A stretch of 64,000 nt of DNA from DATEPR01 sp036279295 (GCA_036279295.1 DASUJK010000129.1:1-64000), one strand, 5' to 3'; positions 25,371 through 34,062 are shown, counted from the stretch's first letter. Notes: generated by a model from the sequence alone, not told the origin. Numbers and translations are program-made.

Positions 25371-26732
25371 ATGGTCAGGTTTCGCAGGCCGCGGTTCAGG
25401 ATGCGGGCCCGGCTGCTGGCATCGGCAGCGGTCGTGGCCATCGCCGGACTGCTGTTGTTCCAGTTGCCGGCCAACGCACTCGACGTCACCGGCACACCGA
25501 CGGCGGTCACCGGCAACGCCACCTGGTTCGACAGCCTCGGTACCCCGTACGGTGGCTGCGGGCTGCCACAGGCCAATTTGGACAGTCAGGACTTCGTCGC
25601 GCTCAACGTGTTCAACACGCCGGGCGACTACGACGGCTTCCCCCGGCCGCTGCCCGCTTCGATGGCCGACAAGCTCGGCATGTGGGACAACGGGCTGAAC
25701 TGTGGCCGGTTCGTGCAGGTCACCATCGGTGACATCTGTACCGGCACCAACGACGGAGCACCGAACGAACCGTTCTGCCGCAACGGTTCGTTCGTGCCTG
25801 ATCAGTACAACGGCGCCACGCTGACGATGGTCGTCGCGGACAGCTGCGCCGACTCGAACGCATGGTGCCGGGACGACCCGTTCCACCTCGACCTGCACCA
25901 CGCGTCGTTGAACAAGTTCCAGCTCAACGGCGTGGCGGTCGGCGACATGGACCCGAACCACTGGAACAACAGGCACATCTCGTGGCAGTTCGTGCCGGCG
26001 CCGAACTACACCGGTGACATCCAGATCGGGTTCCTGCAGGGCGCGCAGTCCTTCTGGGGTGCCGCGTCGATCTCGCACCTGCCCAACGGCATCCACGGTG
26101 TGCAGTACTTCGCGAACGGCGCGTGGCAGAACGCGACCATGGACGGTGACATGGGCGAGGCGTACGTGCTGCTGCCCACGGTCACGGGCGGCACCCAGTT
26201 CCAGATCCGGGTACAGGACTCCAGCGACCAGCTGATCAACGCGGGCCGGGTGTACTCGTTCTCGCTGCCGGCATCGTGCGGCTCGTCCTGCCCGGCGGCA
26301 TACACGCAGGTCAGCTACACGACCAGTGCGGGTGGCACCACTCCGCCGCCCACCACCACACCGCCGCCCACCACCACACTGCCGCCGACCACGACGGCGC
26401 CCCCGACCACCACGGCCGGAGCGCCGCCATCGGCTGGTGGTTGCGCTGCCACCGAGACCATCACCAACAGCTGGCTCGGCGGCTTCCAGGCCAGTGTCAC
26501 GGTGACCAACACCGGCACCGCGCCGATCAACTCGTGGACGGTCGGCGGCGCGTTCCCCGGCAGCCAGACCCTGGCCACCGCGTGGAACGCCACGGTGACC
26601 CAGACCGGCCAACAGTTGAACGCGGTCAACGCCAGTTACAACGGCACGATTCCGGCCGGTGGCAACACCAGTTGGGGGATGACCGTCAACGGTGACAGCC
26701 AGACACTGACCGGCGTCACCTGCCACACCTGA
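25371..26732 (+). CDS. Secreted expansin-like protein with C-terminal CBM2
   Basis: 453 residues. Signal peptide about 1-38 (RARLLASAAVVAIAGLLLF, ANA-LD). Expansin double-psi beta-barrel about 45-180 (GNATWFDSLGTPYGGCG, LNCGRFVQVTIGDICTG, TMVVADSCADSNAWCRDDPFHLDLHHASLNKF), with the HLD motif corresponding to the expansin HFD. A CBM63-like second domain follows (NRHISWQFVPAPNYTG, FWGAASISHLPNGIHGVQYF). A Pro-Thr linker leads to CBM2 (about 360-453) with cysteines GGCAATE and GVTCHT. Bacterial expansins loosen cellulose without hydrolysis; the CBM2 matches that of the GH6 cellulase at 13.3 kb. Confidence 0.92.
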   Translation: MVRFRRPRFRMRARLLASAAVVAIAGLLLFQLPANALDVTGTPTAVTGNATWFDSLGTPYGGCGLPQANLDSQDFVALNVFNTPGDYDGFPRPLPASMADKLGMWDNGLNCGRFVQVTIGDICTGTNDGAPNEPFCRNGSFVPDQYNGATLTMVVADSCADSNAWCRDDPFHLDLHHASLNKFQLNGVAVGDMDPNHWNNRHISWQFVPAPNYTGDIQIGFLQGAQSFWGAASISHLPNGIHGVQYFANGAWQNATMDGDMGEAYVLLPTVTGGTQFQIRVQDSSDQLINAGRVYSFSLPASCGSSCPAAYTQVSYTTSAGGTTPPPTTTPPPTTTLPPTTTAPPTTTAGAPPSAGGCAATETITNSWLGGFQASVTVTNTGTAPINSWTVGGAFPGSQTLATAWNATVTQTGQQLNAVNASYNGTIPAGGNTSWGMTVNGDSQTLTGVTCHT

Positions 26733-26741
26733 CCCAGCAGA

Positions 26742-26784
26742 CAACGCCGGCCGGTGCCCCATCAAGGAGCACCGGCCGGCGTTG
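26742..26784 (+). terminator. Strong hairpin terminator after the expansin gene
   Basis: Perfect 16-bp stem CAACGCCGGCCGGTGC / GCACCGGCCGGCGTTG with an 11-nt loop, 10 nt after the stop. Confidence 0.88.
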
Positions 26785-26898
26785 TGCTGTGCTGTTACGA
26801 GCCGTGGTCGAACGCCGGTATCGCGGGCTGTGACCGGCAGGCCCGGGTCGCATGGCAGCATGGGCGAACTCGGTCGGCACAAGGGGAGGGCGGCGGCG

Positions 26899-27453
26899 GT
26901 GAGTCCCGGATCCGATGGTGCCAGCACACCGGCCACGTTTCGGCGGCCGACCGCCTACGTGCTCGCGTGGGCGTTCATCGTGGTCGCGGCAGGCACCGCC
27001 GTGCTGTCGATGTTCACGGCGGCCAGCACGCTGTCCGACCACCTCCAGGTGACGGGACTGCTGTTCCTGCTGGCCTGGTTCGTCCTGTTGGTCGGTGTGT
27101 GCCCGCGGGTGGTCGTCGGCGACGACGGGCTGGTCGTGGTGAGCTGGTTCGTGCGGTGGGACGTGCCGTGGTCGGCGGTGCGGTCGGTCACCGGGTCGAA
27201 ATCCGTGCAGATCAACCTGAAGGACGGGCGGGAGATCATCCCGTCCGTCGGTGGCGCCTCGGTGCTCAGCACGATCATGCGGAACGCGACCCAGCGCCGC
27301 ATCCTGGCCGCCATCGAAGCCCGGCGGCCTGCCGAGCCGGACGCGGTCGACACGCCGGTTCGGCGGCGGATCGACCTGCGGCCGGTACCGTTCCTGATCG
27401 TCCTGGCCGTGTCCGTCGTGGTGACGGTTGTCGTCGCTCAGGTGGTGAACTGA
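26899..27453 (+). CDS. PH-like-domain membrane protein, copy 1
   Basis: 184 residues from GTG 26899 (AGGGGAGGG 9 nt before; longer in-frame starts exist). Two N-terminal helices (about 20-70), then a bacterial PH-like segment (RVVVGDDGLVVVSWFVRWDV, PWSAVRSVTG, LKDGREIIPSVGGASVLSTI) and one C-terminal helix. Such small PH-containing membrane proteins are frequent in actinobacteria with unknown roles. The next gene is a paralogue whose ATG overlaps this stop (TGATG). Confidence 0.75.
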   Translation: MSPGSDGASTPATFRRPTAYVLAWAFIVVAAGTAVLSMFTAASTLSDHLQVTGLLFLLAWFVLLVGVCPRVVVGDDGLVVVSWFVRWDVPWSAVRSVTGSKSVQINLKDGREIIPSVGGASVLSTIMRNATQRRILAAIEARRPAEPDAVDTPVRRRIDLRPVPFLIVLAVSVVVTVVVAQVVN

Positions 27454-27989
27454 TGCCCGTCACGCTGCGGCGCCCGTCGACCTACACGATGTCGTTGCTG
27501 GGCCTCATCTTCGTCACGTTCGTCGCCGTGTTCGGCGCGGTCATCGTGCCGTCGGCCAGCAGGCTGATCGACCAGATCCTGGTCGTGACGGTGGTCTGGC
27601 TGGTGGGCTGGTTCGTCTGGCTGACCGGGGTGAAGCCCCGGATCGTGGTCGGCGAGGCGGGCCTCGTCGTGGTCGGTTGGTTCGTGCGGTGGGACATCGC
27701 GTGGTCGGCCGTGCGGTCGGTGACCGGTGGGCGCGCGTTGGTGATCACACTGGACGACGGGCAGGAGATCGCGCCCACCGTGGCCGGTGGCTCGATGATC
27801 AGCACGGTCACCAGGAACGTGACGCAGCGCCGCATGCTGGCGGTCATCGAGGCACGCAGGCCGGCAGCGGCCGAGCCGGCGGACACTCCCGTTCGACGGC
27901 GGATCGACGTGCAGGCGATACCGTTCCTGGCGGTGTTCGTCGTCCTGATCGTGGTGACGGTGACCGTCTACCGGACCACGGGTCGCTGA
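27453..27989 (+). CDS. PH-like-domain membrane protein, copy 2
   Basis: 178 residues, parallel to copy 1 throughout: WFVRWDIAWSAVRSVTGG, LDDGQEIAPTVAGGSMISTV, TQRRMLAVIEARRPA, DTPVRRRIDVQAIPFL. Two N-terminal and one C-terminal membrane helix. The shared order and residues show a tandem duplication; translational coupling suggests the two products act together, perhaps as a heteromer (inference). Confidence 0.75.
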   Translation: MPVTLRRPSTYTMSLLGLIFVTFVAVFGAVIVPSASRLIDQILVVTVVWLVGWFVWLTGVKPRIVVGEAGLVVVGWFVRWDIAWSAVRSVTGGRALVITLDDGQEIAPTVAGGSMISTVTRNVTQRRMLAVIEARRPAAAEPADTPVRRRIDVQAIPFLAVFVVLIVVTVTVYRTTGR

Positions 27990-28010
27990 GACACCGCCAG
28001 GAATCCGGCG

Positions 28011-30158
28011 TCAGTGCTGTACCGCCTGTGCCGCAAGGTGTTCCGGTAGCGGCTCGTAGCGGGAGAACCGGCGTGTGAACACGCCGCCGCCCGATGTCAT
28101 CGAACGCAGGTCGATGGCGTACCGCAGCAGTTCGCTCGCCGGCACCTCGGCCCGCACGACCGTGTGGCCCAGCTTGCCCGGCTCGGTGCCCAGCACCCGG
28201 CCCCGCCTGCCGGACAGGTCACCGAGCACCGAACCGAGATGGTCGTCCGGGATCACGACGGTCACCTCGTCCAGCGGTTCCAGCAGGGTGACCCGACCGG
28301 TCGCGGCGGCATCCTTGAGCGCCATCGCACCCGCCGTCTGGAATGCCGCGTCGGAGGAGTCGACGCTGTGCGCCTTGCCGTCGGTGAGGGTGACCCGCAG
28401 GTCGACCACCGGGCAGCCCGCCTGCAGCCCGTTCACCAGTTGGGCCCGTACGCCCTTCTCCACGCTCGGAATGAACTGGTGTGGCACCGCACCGCCGACC
28501 GTCTTGTCGACGAACTCGAAACCGGAACCGCGCGGCAGCGGCTCGACCTGGATGTCGCACACGGCGTACTGGCCGTGCCCGCCGGACTGTTTGACGTGCC
28601 GGCCGTGGCCCTTTGCCGCGCCGGCGAACGTCTCCCGCATCTCCACCTTCACCGGCTCGGTGTCGACCTCGGCGCCGCCCGCCTTCAGCCGGGCCAGCAC
28701 GACGTCGGCGTGGGCCTCGCCCATGCACCACAACACCAGTTGGTGGGTTTCCGCGTTGCGTTCCATGCGCAGCGTCGGGTCGCTGGCCACCAGCCTGGAC
28801 AGGTTGCGGGCCAACGCGTCCTCATCGCTGCGGGTGCGGGCGACGACGGCCACCGGCAGCAGCGGTTCCGGCATGTCCCACGGGGTCATCAGGATGGGGT
28901 CGTCCGGTGCGGACACCGTGTCGCCGGTCTCGGCCGAACCGATCTTGGTCAGTGCGCACAGGTCGCCCGCCACGCAGTAGGGCACCTCGCGCAGGGTCGC
29001 GCCGAGCGGCGAGTAGATGTGGGCGAGCCGCTCGTCGTTGTCGTGATCGGAGTGGCCACGGTCGGCAAGGCCGTGGCCGGACACGTGGATCGGCCGCTCC
29101 GGGCGCAGCGTGCCGGAGAACACCCGTACCAGTGAGACCCGGCCGACGTAGGAGTCGACGGCGGTGCGCACCACCTCGGCGGCCAGCGGGCCGTCCGGGT
29201 TCGCCGTGAGCGCGTCGTGTGGCTTGCCGGTCGGGTCGGTGACCTGGGGCAGTGGATGCTCCAACGGCGACGGGAACGCGCCGACGAGCACCTCCAGCAG
29301 TTCCGAGACGCCGACGCCACTGGTCGCGCACACCGGCACGACGGGGTGGAACGAGCCGCGGGCGACGGCTGTCTCCAGGTCGGCGATGAGTGTGTCGTTG
29401 TCGATGTCCTCGCCGGAGAGGTAGCGGTCCATCAGGGTCTCGTCCTCGCTCTCGGCGATGATCCCCTCGATGAGCTCGTTACGGGCGGCCTCGATCATGT
29501 CCATGTCGCCGGCCGGCGGGTCGCCGACGGTGGGCGGATAACCGTTCGAGTAGTCGAAGAAGCGGCCGGACAACAGCCCGATCAGGCCGGGAGAGCCGTC
29601 CGGGCTGGGCAGGTAGAGCGGCAGCACACCGGGGCCGAACGCCTTCTGACATGCGGTGATCTCGCCACTGATGTCGGCTCGCGGGTGGTCCAGGCGGGCG
29701 ATCACCACGGCTCGGGGCATGCCGACCGCGGCACACTCCTGCCACAGCGACACCGTGACCTGGTCGATGCCCTCCGCGGCGCACACCACGAACAGCGCGG
29801 CGTCCGCTGCTCGCAGGCCGGCGCGCAGCTCACCGACGAAGTCGGCGTAGCCGGGGGTGTCCACCAGGTTGACCTTGACGCCGTTGTGCACCAGCGGCGC
29901 GACAGCCAGTCCGACCGACCGCTGCTGGCGCACAGCTGCCGGATCGTGGTCGCACACTGTCGTACCGTCGGTGATGGATCCAGCCCTGGACAACACACCC
30001 GTGGCCGCCAGAAGTGCCTCTGTCAGCGTGGTCTTGCCGGATCCGGATGGTCCAACCAGGACCACGTTGCGCACCCTGGCCGGGTCGTCTACAGCGACCG
30101 CAACTCCGTTCTGGACCGCGGCGGCATGGCCACCACCGTCCCCGTTCTTGGCGCTCAT
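28011..30158 (-). CDS. Elongation factor G-like GTPase (EF-G2)
   Basis: 715 residues from ATG 30158 (GGGAGG ribosome site), though the frame remains open upstream to 31340 through pdxS antisense. EF-G architecture: GTPase with P-loop GPSGSGKTTL (36-45) and VDTPGYADF, domain II about 290-400 and C-terminal EF-G domains III-V (VEMRETFAGAAKGHGRHVKQSGGHGQYAV, LEPLDEVTVVIPDDHLGSVLGDLSGRRGRV). The guanine-specificity motif NKxD is replaced by ARLD at about residue 145, as known for the FusA2-type paralogues; the function of these in translation is poorly defined. Divergent from pdxS. Confidence 0.9.
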   Translation of the reverse strand: MSAKNGDGGGHAAAVQNGVAVAVDDPARVRNVVLVGPSGSGKTTLTEALLAATGVLSRAGSITDGTTVCDHDPAAVRQQRSVGLAVAPLVHNGVKVNLVDTPGYADFVGELRAGLRAADAALFVVCAAEGIDQVTVSLWQECAAVGMPRAVVIARLDHPRADISGEITACQKAFGPGVLPLYLPSPDGSPGLIGLLSGRFFDYSNGYPPTVGDPPAGDMDMIEAARNELIEGIIAESEDETLMDRYLSGEDIDNDTLIADLETAVARGSFHPVVPVCATSGVGVSELLEVLVGAFPSPLEHPLPQVTDPTGKPHDALTANPDGPLAAEVVRTAVDSYVGRVSLVRVFSGTLRPERPIHVSGHGLADRGHSDHDNDERLAHIYSPLGATLREVPYCVAGDLCALTKIGSAETGDTVSAPDDPILMTPWDMPEPLLPVAVVARTRSDEDALARNLSRLVASDPTLRMERNAETHQLVLWCMGEAHADVVLARLKAGGAEVDTEPVKVEMRETFAGAAKGHGRHVKQSGGHGQYAVCDIQVEPLPRGSGFEFVDKTVGGAVPHQFIPSVEKGVRAQLVNGLQAGCPVVDLRVTLTDGKAHSVDSSDAAFQTAGAMALKDAAATGRVTLLEPLDEVTVVIPDDHLGSVLGDLSGRRGRVLGTEPGKLGHTVVRAEVPASELLRYAIDLRSMTSGGGVFTRRFSRYEPLPEHLAAQAVQH

Positions 30159-30419
30159 CGCGCTCACCTCCCATAGCACAGGTAGTGTGCTCGATCTCAC
30201 ACCCCCTTTGGGTTGTGGACAACCCCATCCCGCCGATGGCATCCAGGAAGACGAAGCCCCCGGTCGGGGCGCTGCTTCTCCCAAACCTGCAAGTGGCCTG
30301 GTGAGATTGCGTGGAATTGGCCTGCCCTGGCGGTCCACATCGCCCGTACGATCGGTTATGGGCACCGCTGACGTGCGGTTTGTCCACCTATCCGTCCCCG
30401 AGACGTTTGCGAGGAAGCC

Positions 30420-31322
30420 GTGAGTGCCGCCGAGACCAAGCCCGAAGTCGGGACCGCACGCGTGAAGCGCGGCATGGCCGAGATGCTCAAGGGCGGCGTG
30501 ATCATGGACGTGGTCACCGCGGAGCAGGCCAAGATCGCCGAGGACGCGGGCGCCGTGGCCGTGATGGCGCTGGAGCGCGTGCCGGCCGACATCCGCGCGC
30601 AGGGTGGCGTGGCCAGGATGAGCGACCCCGACCTGATCGACGGGATCATCAGCACGGTGTCGATCCCCGTGATGGCCAAGGCCAGGATCGGCCACTTCGT
30701 CGAGGCCCAGGTGTTGCAGTCGCTCGGCGTCGACTACGTGGACGAGTCCGAGGTGCTGACCCCGGCCGACTATGCCAACCACATCGACAAGTGGCAGTTC
30801 ACCGTGCCGTTCGTGTGCGGTGCCACCAACCTCGGTGAGGCACTGCGCCGGATCACCGAGGGCGCGGCGATGATCCGGTCCAAGGGCGAGGCCGGCACCG
30901 GTGACGTGTCCAACGCGACCACCCACATGCGCCAGATCCGGGCCGAGCTGCGCCGGCTGACGTCGATGTCCACCGACGAGCTCTACGTTGCGGCGAAAGA
31001 ACTTCAGGCGCCGTTCGAGCTGGTCCGCGAGGTCGCCGAAGCGGGCAAGCTGCCTGTCGTCCTGTTCACCGCGGGCGGCATCGCGACGCCCGCCGACGCG
31101 GCGATGATGATGCAGCTGGGCGCGGAGGGCGTGTTCGTCGGCTCGGGCATCTTCAAGTCGGGCGACCCGGCGAAGCGCGCCGAGGCCATCGTCAAGGCGA
31201 CCACGTTCTACGACGACCCGGACGTCATCGCGAAGGTGTCGCGCGGCCTCGGCGAAGCCATGGTCGGCATCAACGTGGACGACGTCCCGGAGCCGCACCG
31301 GTTGGCCCAGCGCGGCTGGTAA
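30420..31322 (+). CDS. pdxS: Pyridoxal 5'-phosphate synthase lyase subunit
   Basis: 300 residues, GTG start at 30420. Highly conserved PdxS: VKRGMAEMLKGGVIMDVVTAEQAKIAEDAGAVAVMALERVPADIR (split here over the first 60 residues), catalytic Lys87 in VMAKARIGHFVEAQ, phosphate-binding GEAGTGDV and GSGIFKSGDP. It builds PLP from ribose 5-phosphate, glyceraldehyde 3-phosphate and ammonia supplied by PdxT. The pdxT gene is not adjacent but lies 4.6 kb downstream after an accessory stretch. Confidence 0.96.
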   Translation: MSAAETKPEVGTARVKRGMAEMLKGGVIMDVVTAEQAKIAEDAGAVAVMALERVPADIRAQGGVARMSDPDLIDGIISTVSIPVMAKARIGHFVEAQVLQSLGVDYVDESEVLTPADYANHIDKWQFTVPFVCGATNLGEALRRITEGAAMIRSKGEAGTGDVSNATTHMRQIRAELRRLTSMSTDELYVAAKELQAPFELVREVAEAGKLPVVLFTAGGIATPADAAMMMQLGAEGVFVGSGIFKSGDPAKRAEAIVKATTFYDDPDVIAKVSRGLGEAMVGINVDDVPEPHRLAQRGW

Positions 31323-31411
31323 GGGTGGTAAGGCGAGCACTTTGGCTTGCGTTGTTCGCGTGAGTCAGAGTGTTTCGCCATCGTGAGATCAGGGCTGTCC
31401 GGAAAAATGAA

Positions 31412-31449
31412 GACCGGCCCTGGACCTACCGAGGTAGGCGGAACCGGTC
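31412..31449 (+). terminator. Composite hairpin downstream of pdxS
   Basis: Outer arms GACCGG / CCGGTC enclose an inner hairpin CCTACC-GA-GGTAGG. It lies 90 nt after pdxS; no T-run follows. The rest of 31323-31546 shows nothing else recognisable. Confidence 0.35.
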
Positions 31450-31546
31450 GTGATGACTCAAGCCCAGCACGACGCGGCTCGTCCGTACCCACTGCGCTCA
31501 ACCACCTTCTGCCTGGTAGGCCAACCTCGGCATGTACTGCATCCGC

Positions 31547-32320
31547 TCACTCCCTCGCGCTATGACGATGCGACGGATGGACCTGCGCACCGCAGATTTG
31601 CTCCAGTTCCGATGGCGACAGGAGGTAGTAGTCCGGCTGGCTGTAGCCACGCTCGCGGTCGTCCACGATCCGCCGGTACTCCGCCAGCATCCGCTGGTAG
31701 GTGTCGAGTACGCGCGAGTGCGAGTTCCCGTTGTCGTTGCGCACCAGTTGCGGCTTTAGCTCCGTCCAACGGTTGTCGCGCATCAGGAAGTCGACGTAGC
31801 TCGCCATGTGGCCTTCCAGCGCGTCGTTGTGGTCGAAGCCCCGGAACTCGAGCTGGAAGGCCAGCTTTTCGTCGACCGGTGTTCCCACATTGGCGAGGTG
31901 GTCGATGCTGTAAGTGATGATCCGGAACATCTCGAGGATGTCCGACACGCGCATGCAGTCTCGCTTCGACAATTCGGTCCTGAACCCTGCCGTCTCGTAC
32001 CAGTACTCGCCGGTATAGCCGGCCTCGAGAATGCTCGCCCGCATCAACTGGTACTCGAGATCACCGTCAACGTCGTTCGCGTCCTTTGGTAGCACTCGCG
32101 CGAGGATCCGGTGCAGGAGGGACAGGACCTGTCGGTCGACGATCCGCATGCTCTCCTGCGCGGACTCATCACCGTGCTCGGCCTCTCGCGGGTAGACGGG
32201 CACAACCGTTTCCATGATCAGGTCTCGGACGAACTCGCTGAGGCTCACCCCCTCGCCGTCGGCCATCTCCTTCAGTCGGTCGCGGACTCGGTCGTCAACA
32301 CGGATGTTCAGCACGGCCAT
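31547..32320 (-). CDS. YfbU-domain protein with N-terminal ribbon-helix-helix
   Basis: 257 residues from ATG 32320 (GAGG site 8 nt before). Residues 1-40 (MAVLNIRVDDRVRDRLKEMA, then GVSLSEFVRDLI) form a ribbon-helix-helix DNA-binding fold like antitoxins. The remainder matches the YfbU family: ILEMFRIITYSIDHL, FRGFDHNDALEGHMASYVDFLM, RVLDTYQRMLAEYRRI, YYLLSPSELEQIC. YfbU itself has no clear biochemical role, but the family is linked to phage resistance and cell-death phenotypes in enterobacteria. Codon use is less GC-biased than in neighbours, compatible with recent transfer. An inverted repeat precedes the start. Confidence 0.85.
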   Translation of the reverse strand: MAVLNIRVDDRVRDRLKEMADGEGVSLSEFVRDLIMETVVPVYPREAEHGDESAQESMRIVDRQVLSLLHRILARVLPKDANDVDGDLEYQLMRASILEAGYTGEYWYETAGFRTELSKRDCMRVSDILEMFRIITYSIDHLANVGTPVDEKLAFQLEFRGFDHNDALEGHMASYVDFLMRDNRWTELKPQLVRNDNGNSHSRVLDTYQRMLAEYRRIVDDRERGYSQPDYYLLSPSELEQICGAQVHPSHRHSARE

Positions 32321-32340
32321 GTCGTCAACCTCGCAATCGT

Positions 32341-32369
32341 GTATGACAGTATGTGCATCCGCGTCATAC
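32341..32369. promoter_or_regulatory. Inverted repeat upstream of the YfbU gene
   Basis: GTATGAC (32341-32347) and GTCATAC (32363-32369) with a 15-nt spacer, 21 nt upstream of the YfbU start. A likely operator for its own ribbon-helix-helix domain. Confidence 0.5.
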
Positions 32370-32474
32370 GCCATCGACTGGAGGTCGCTCGAAGACTTGG
32401 TTGAAGTTGAAGAGGAGATCGAGAACGTCGTGAGGCTGTTCCGCGACTTCAGCAACGGAAATGTCCCCATCTGA
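32343..32474 (+). CDS. Possible 43-residue protein
   Basis: ATG 32343 to TGA 32474, divergent from YfbU. Composition is protein-like: IDWRSLEDLVEVEEEIEN followed by VVRLFRDFSNG, an acidic amphipathic helix. No ribosome site is evident and the start lies in the inverted repeat. It may be a real small partner, a remnant or chance. Confidence 0.25.
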   Translation: MTVCASASYAIDWRSLEDLVEVEEEIENVVRLFRDFSNGNVPI

Positions 32475-32558
32475 CGTGCGGACGCCAGGGCAGGCTGTTT
32501 CATCGAGCCGGATTGGCCGTTCCGGCACCAGATCCCGGCGCTGGTGGCGGAGCGCTGA

Positions 32559-32714
32559 TCACGGCGCCCACGGCTCCGTGGATGGGCGGCTGGCGAGCTC
32601 GTCCAGTTCGCGCCGTAGGTAGTCACTCAAGGACAAGTACTCGGCGGCCGCTCGCCCCTGCAGGACCGCGTAGGTCTCGTCGTCGACGTCGGGGATGTCG
32701 ATGGTGTGGCGCAT
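32559..32714 (-). CDS. FitA/VapB-type antitoxin without adjacent toxin
   Basis: 51 residues: MRHTIDIPDVDDETYAVLQG, RAAAEYLSLSDYLRRELDEL. This is the ribbon-helix-helix plus LRRELDEL-type tail of actinobacterial VapB/FitA antitoxins. A PIN-domain toxin normally starts within a few bases of the antitoxin stop; the following minus-strand sequence (32558-32330) encodes no PIN motif. The toxin has been lost or the antitoxin is solitary. Confidence 0.75.
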   Translation of the reverse strand: MRHTIDIPDVDDETYAVLQGRAAAEYLSLSDYLRRELDELASRPSTEPWAP

Positions 32715-32757
32715 ATGTGCAGGCTAGAGAAGGTCGATCCCGTCAGCGAGCACACGA

Positions 32758-33318
32758 TCAGGTGTACTCCAACGCCATCAGGCCGGACGAGCCCGGTGCC
32801 AGGGCTTCGAACACGTGGGGGACGTCGCCGGGGTACGTGATGTAGTCGCCGGGCAGCAACTCGACCGGTTCCGTCGTCGGGCCGATGCGGACCTTGCCGG
32901 TGCCCAGCCAGAAGTGCTCGATCGTGCCGGCGCCGTGTGGGTCGGAGTCGCGTACCGAGCCCGGCTCGGCGCGCATCACGTAGATGTCCCGTCGGGCGCC
33001 CGGTGGGCACGCGGCCACCAGCGTCGCCGTGTAGCTGGCCCGCTCCGAGTAGATCACCGGGCCTTCGCCGGACCGGACCACGGTGACCGACTGCCGCGGC
33101 GGGTCGACGAGCCTGCTGAACGGCACACCGAGCGCGACGCCGAGCGACCACAGTGTCTCCACACTGGGATTGCCGGTGCCGGATTCCAGTTGGGACAGCG
33201 TCGATTTCGCCAGCCCGGCCCGTTTGGCCAGTTCGGACAGTGAGATGCCGGCCCGGTCGCGTTCGCGCCGGATCGCGGCGGCGATCACCGCCAACGGGGC
33301 TCCGTCACCCTGGATCAT
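32758..33318 (-). CDS. XRE-family regulator with cupin sensor domain
   Basis: About 186 residues from ATG 33318 (GGAG site 7 nt before); a longer start at 33366 would overlap the divergent azlC. HTH: AAIRRERDRAGISLSELAKRAGLAKSTLSQLESGTGNPSVETLWSL (split, residues about 10-60). C-terminal cupin with DPHGAGTIEHFWLGTGKVRIG and LLPGDYITYPGDVPHVFEAL. Such regulators commonly govern adjacent transporter genes in response to an amino acid; here AzlCD exporters are divergent. Confidence 0.92.
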   Translation of the reverse strand: MIQGDGAPLAVIAAAIRRERDRAGISLSELAKRAGLAKSTLSQLESGTGNPSVETLWSLGVALGVPFSRLVDPPRQSVTVVRSGEGPVIYSERASYTATLVAACPPGARRDIYVMRAEPGSVRDSDPHGAGTIEHFWLGTGKVRIGPTTEPVELLPGDYITYPGDVPHVFEALAPGSSGLMALEYT

Positions 33319-33339
33319 GCGTTCGCTCCAGAAGTCACA

Positions 33340-33372
33340 TCGTTCGGCTTGACGAACGACCATCACTCGTTC
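33340..33372. promoter_or_regulatory. Repeated TCGTTC/GAACGA operator half-sites
   Basis: TCGTTC at 33340, GAACGA at 33354 and TCGTTC at 33367; the last two form a palindrome with a 7-bp spacer. TTGACG at 33349-33354 could be a -35 element. Placed between the XRE-cupin and azlC starts. Confidence 0.55.
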
Positions 33373-33378
33373 ACTCTA

Positions 33379-34062
33379 GTGGACGTGCGTTCTTTATGGC
33401 GAACACTAGACGGCGGCCTGCTCCGGGACATCGGACTGGTCTGCCTCGCTGACGGCGTCGTCGGCGCCAGCTTCGGCGCGATCGCGGTGTCCGGCGGCCA
33501 ACCGGGCTGGGTGCCGGTCGCCATGTCGCTGCTCGTCTTCGCGGGTGGCGCCCAGTTCGCAGCGCTCGGCATCGTGCTGGCAGGCGGCAACCCGCTGGCC
33601 GCCGTCGTCGCCGGTCTGGTGCTCAACGCCCGCCACCTGCCGTTCGGCTTCGCCGTCGCCGACGCGCTGGGCGAGCGCCTGCCCACCCGACTGGCCGGCG
33701 CCCACGTGATGATCGACGAATCCGTCGCGTTCGCCATCGCCCAACGCGACCCGGCCCGGCGCAGGGCCGCGTACTGGACCTGTGGGCTGTTGCTGTTCCT
33801 CACCTGGAACGTCGGCGTGCTGGCCGGCGTGTTCGCCGGTCGGCTGATCGGCGACCCGAACACGTTCGGCCTTGATGCCGCGTCGCCCGTTGTGCTGTTC
33901 GCGCTGGTACTGCCCTCGCTCCGGGACACCGGCACGCTGCGGGCCGCACTGGTCGGCGCCGTGCTCGCGCTGCTCGCCACGCCGATCCTGCCGGCCGGGG
34001 TGCCGGTCGCCGTGGCCCTGGCCGGGTTGCTGCTCGTCGGCAGAACAAAAGCAGTCGCATGA
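33379..34062 (+). CDS. azlC: AzlC-family branched-chain amino acid exporter subunit
   Basis: About 227 residues from GTG 33379 (starts at 33349 or 33385 are possible). Multiple membrane helices with the AzlC/BrnF signature LRDIGLVCLADGVVGASFGAIAVSGG, then PLAAVVAGLVLNARHLPFG and MIDESVAFAI. Together with AzlD forms a two-component exporter of branched-chain amino acids or methionine. Overlaps azlD by 4 nt; the divergent XRE-cupin regulator is the probable controller. Confidence 0.9.
   Translation: MDVRSLWRTLDGGLLRDIGLVCLADGVVGASFGAIAVSGGQPGWVPVAMSLLVFAGGAQFAALGIVLAGGNPLAAVVAGLVLNARHLPFGFAVADALGERLPTRLAGAHVMIDESVAFAIAQRDPARRRAAYWTCGLLLFLTWNVGVLAGVFAGRLIGDPNTFGLDAASPVVLFALVLPSLRDTGTLRAALVGAVLALLATPILPAGVPVAVALAGLLLVGRTKAVA

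Noticed and set aside
28011..31340. Extended EF-G start giving a 1109-residue protein
   Set aside because: The extra 394 codons run antisense through pdxS; ATG 30158 has a strong ribosome site and begins family homology.
32330..32558. Search for a VapC/PIN toxin after the 51-residue antitoxin
   Set aside because: None of the three minus-strand frames shows PIN acidic motifs; the frame following the stop ends within about 20 codons.
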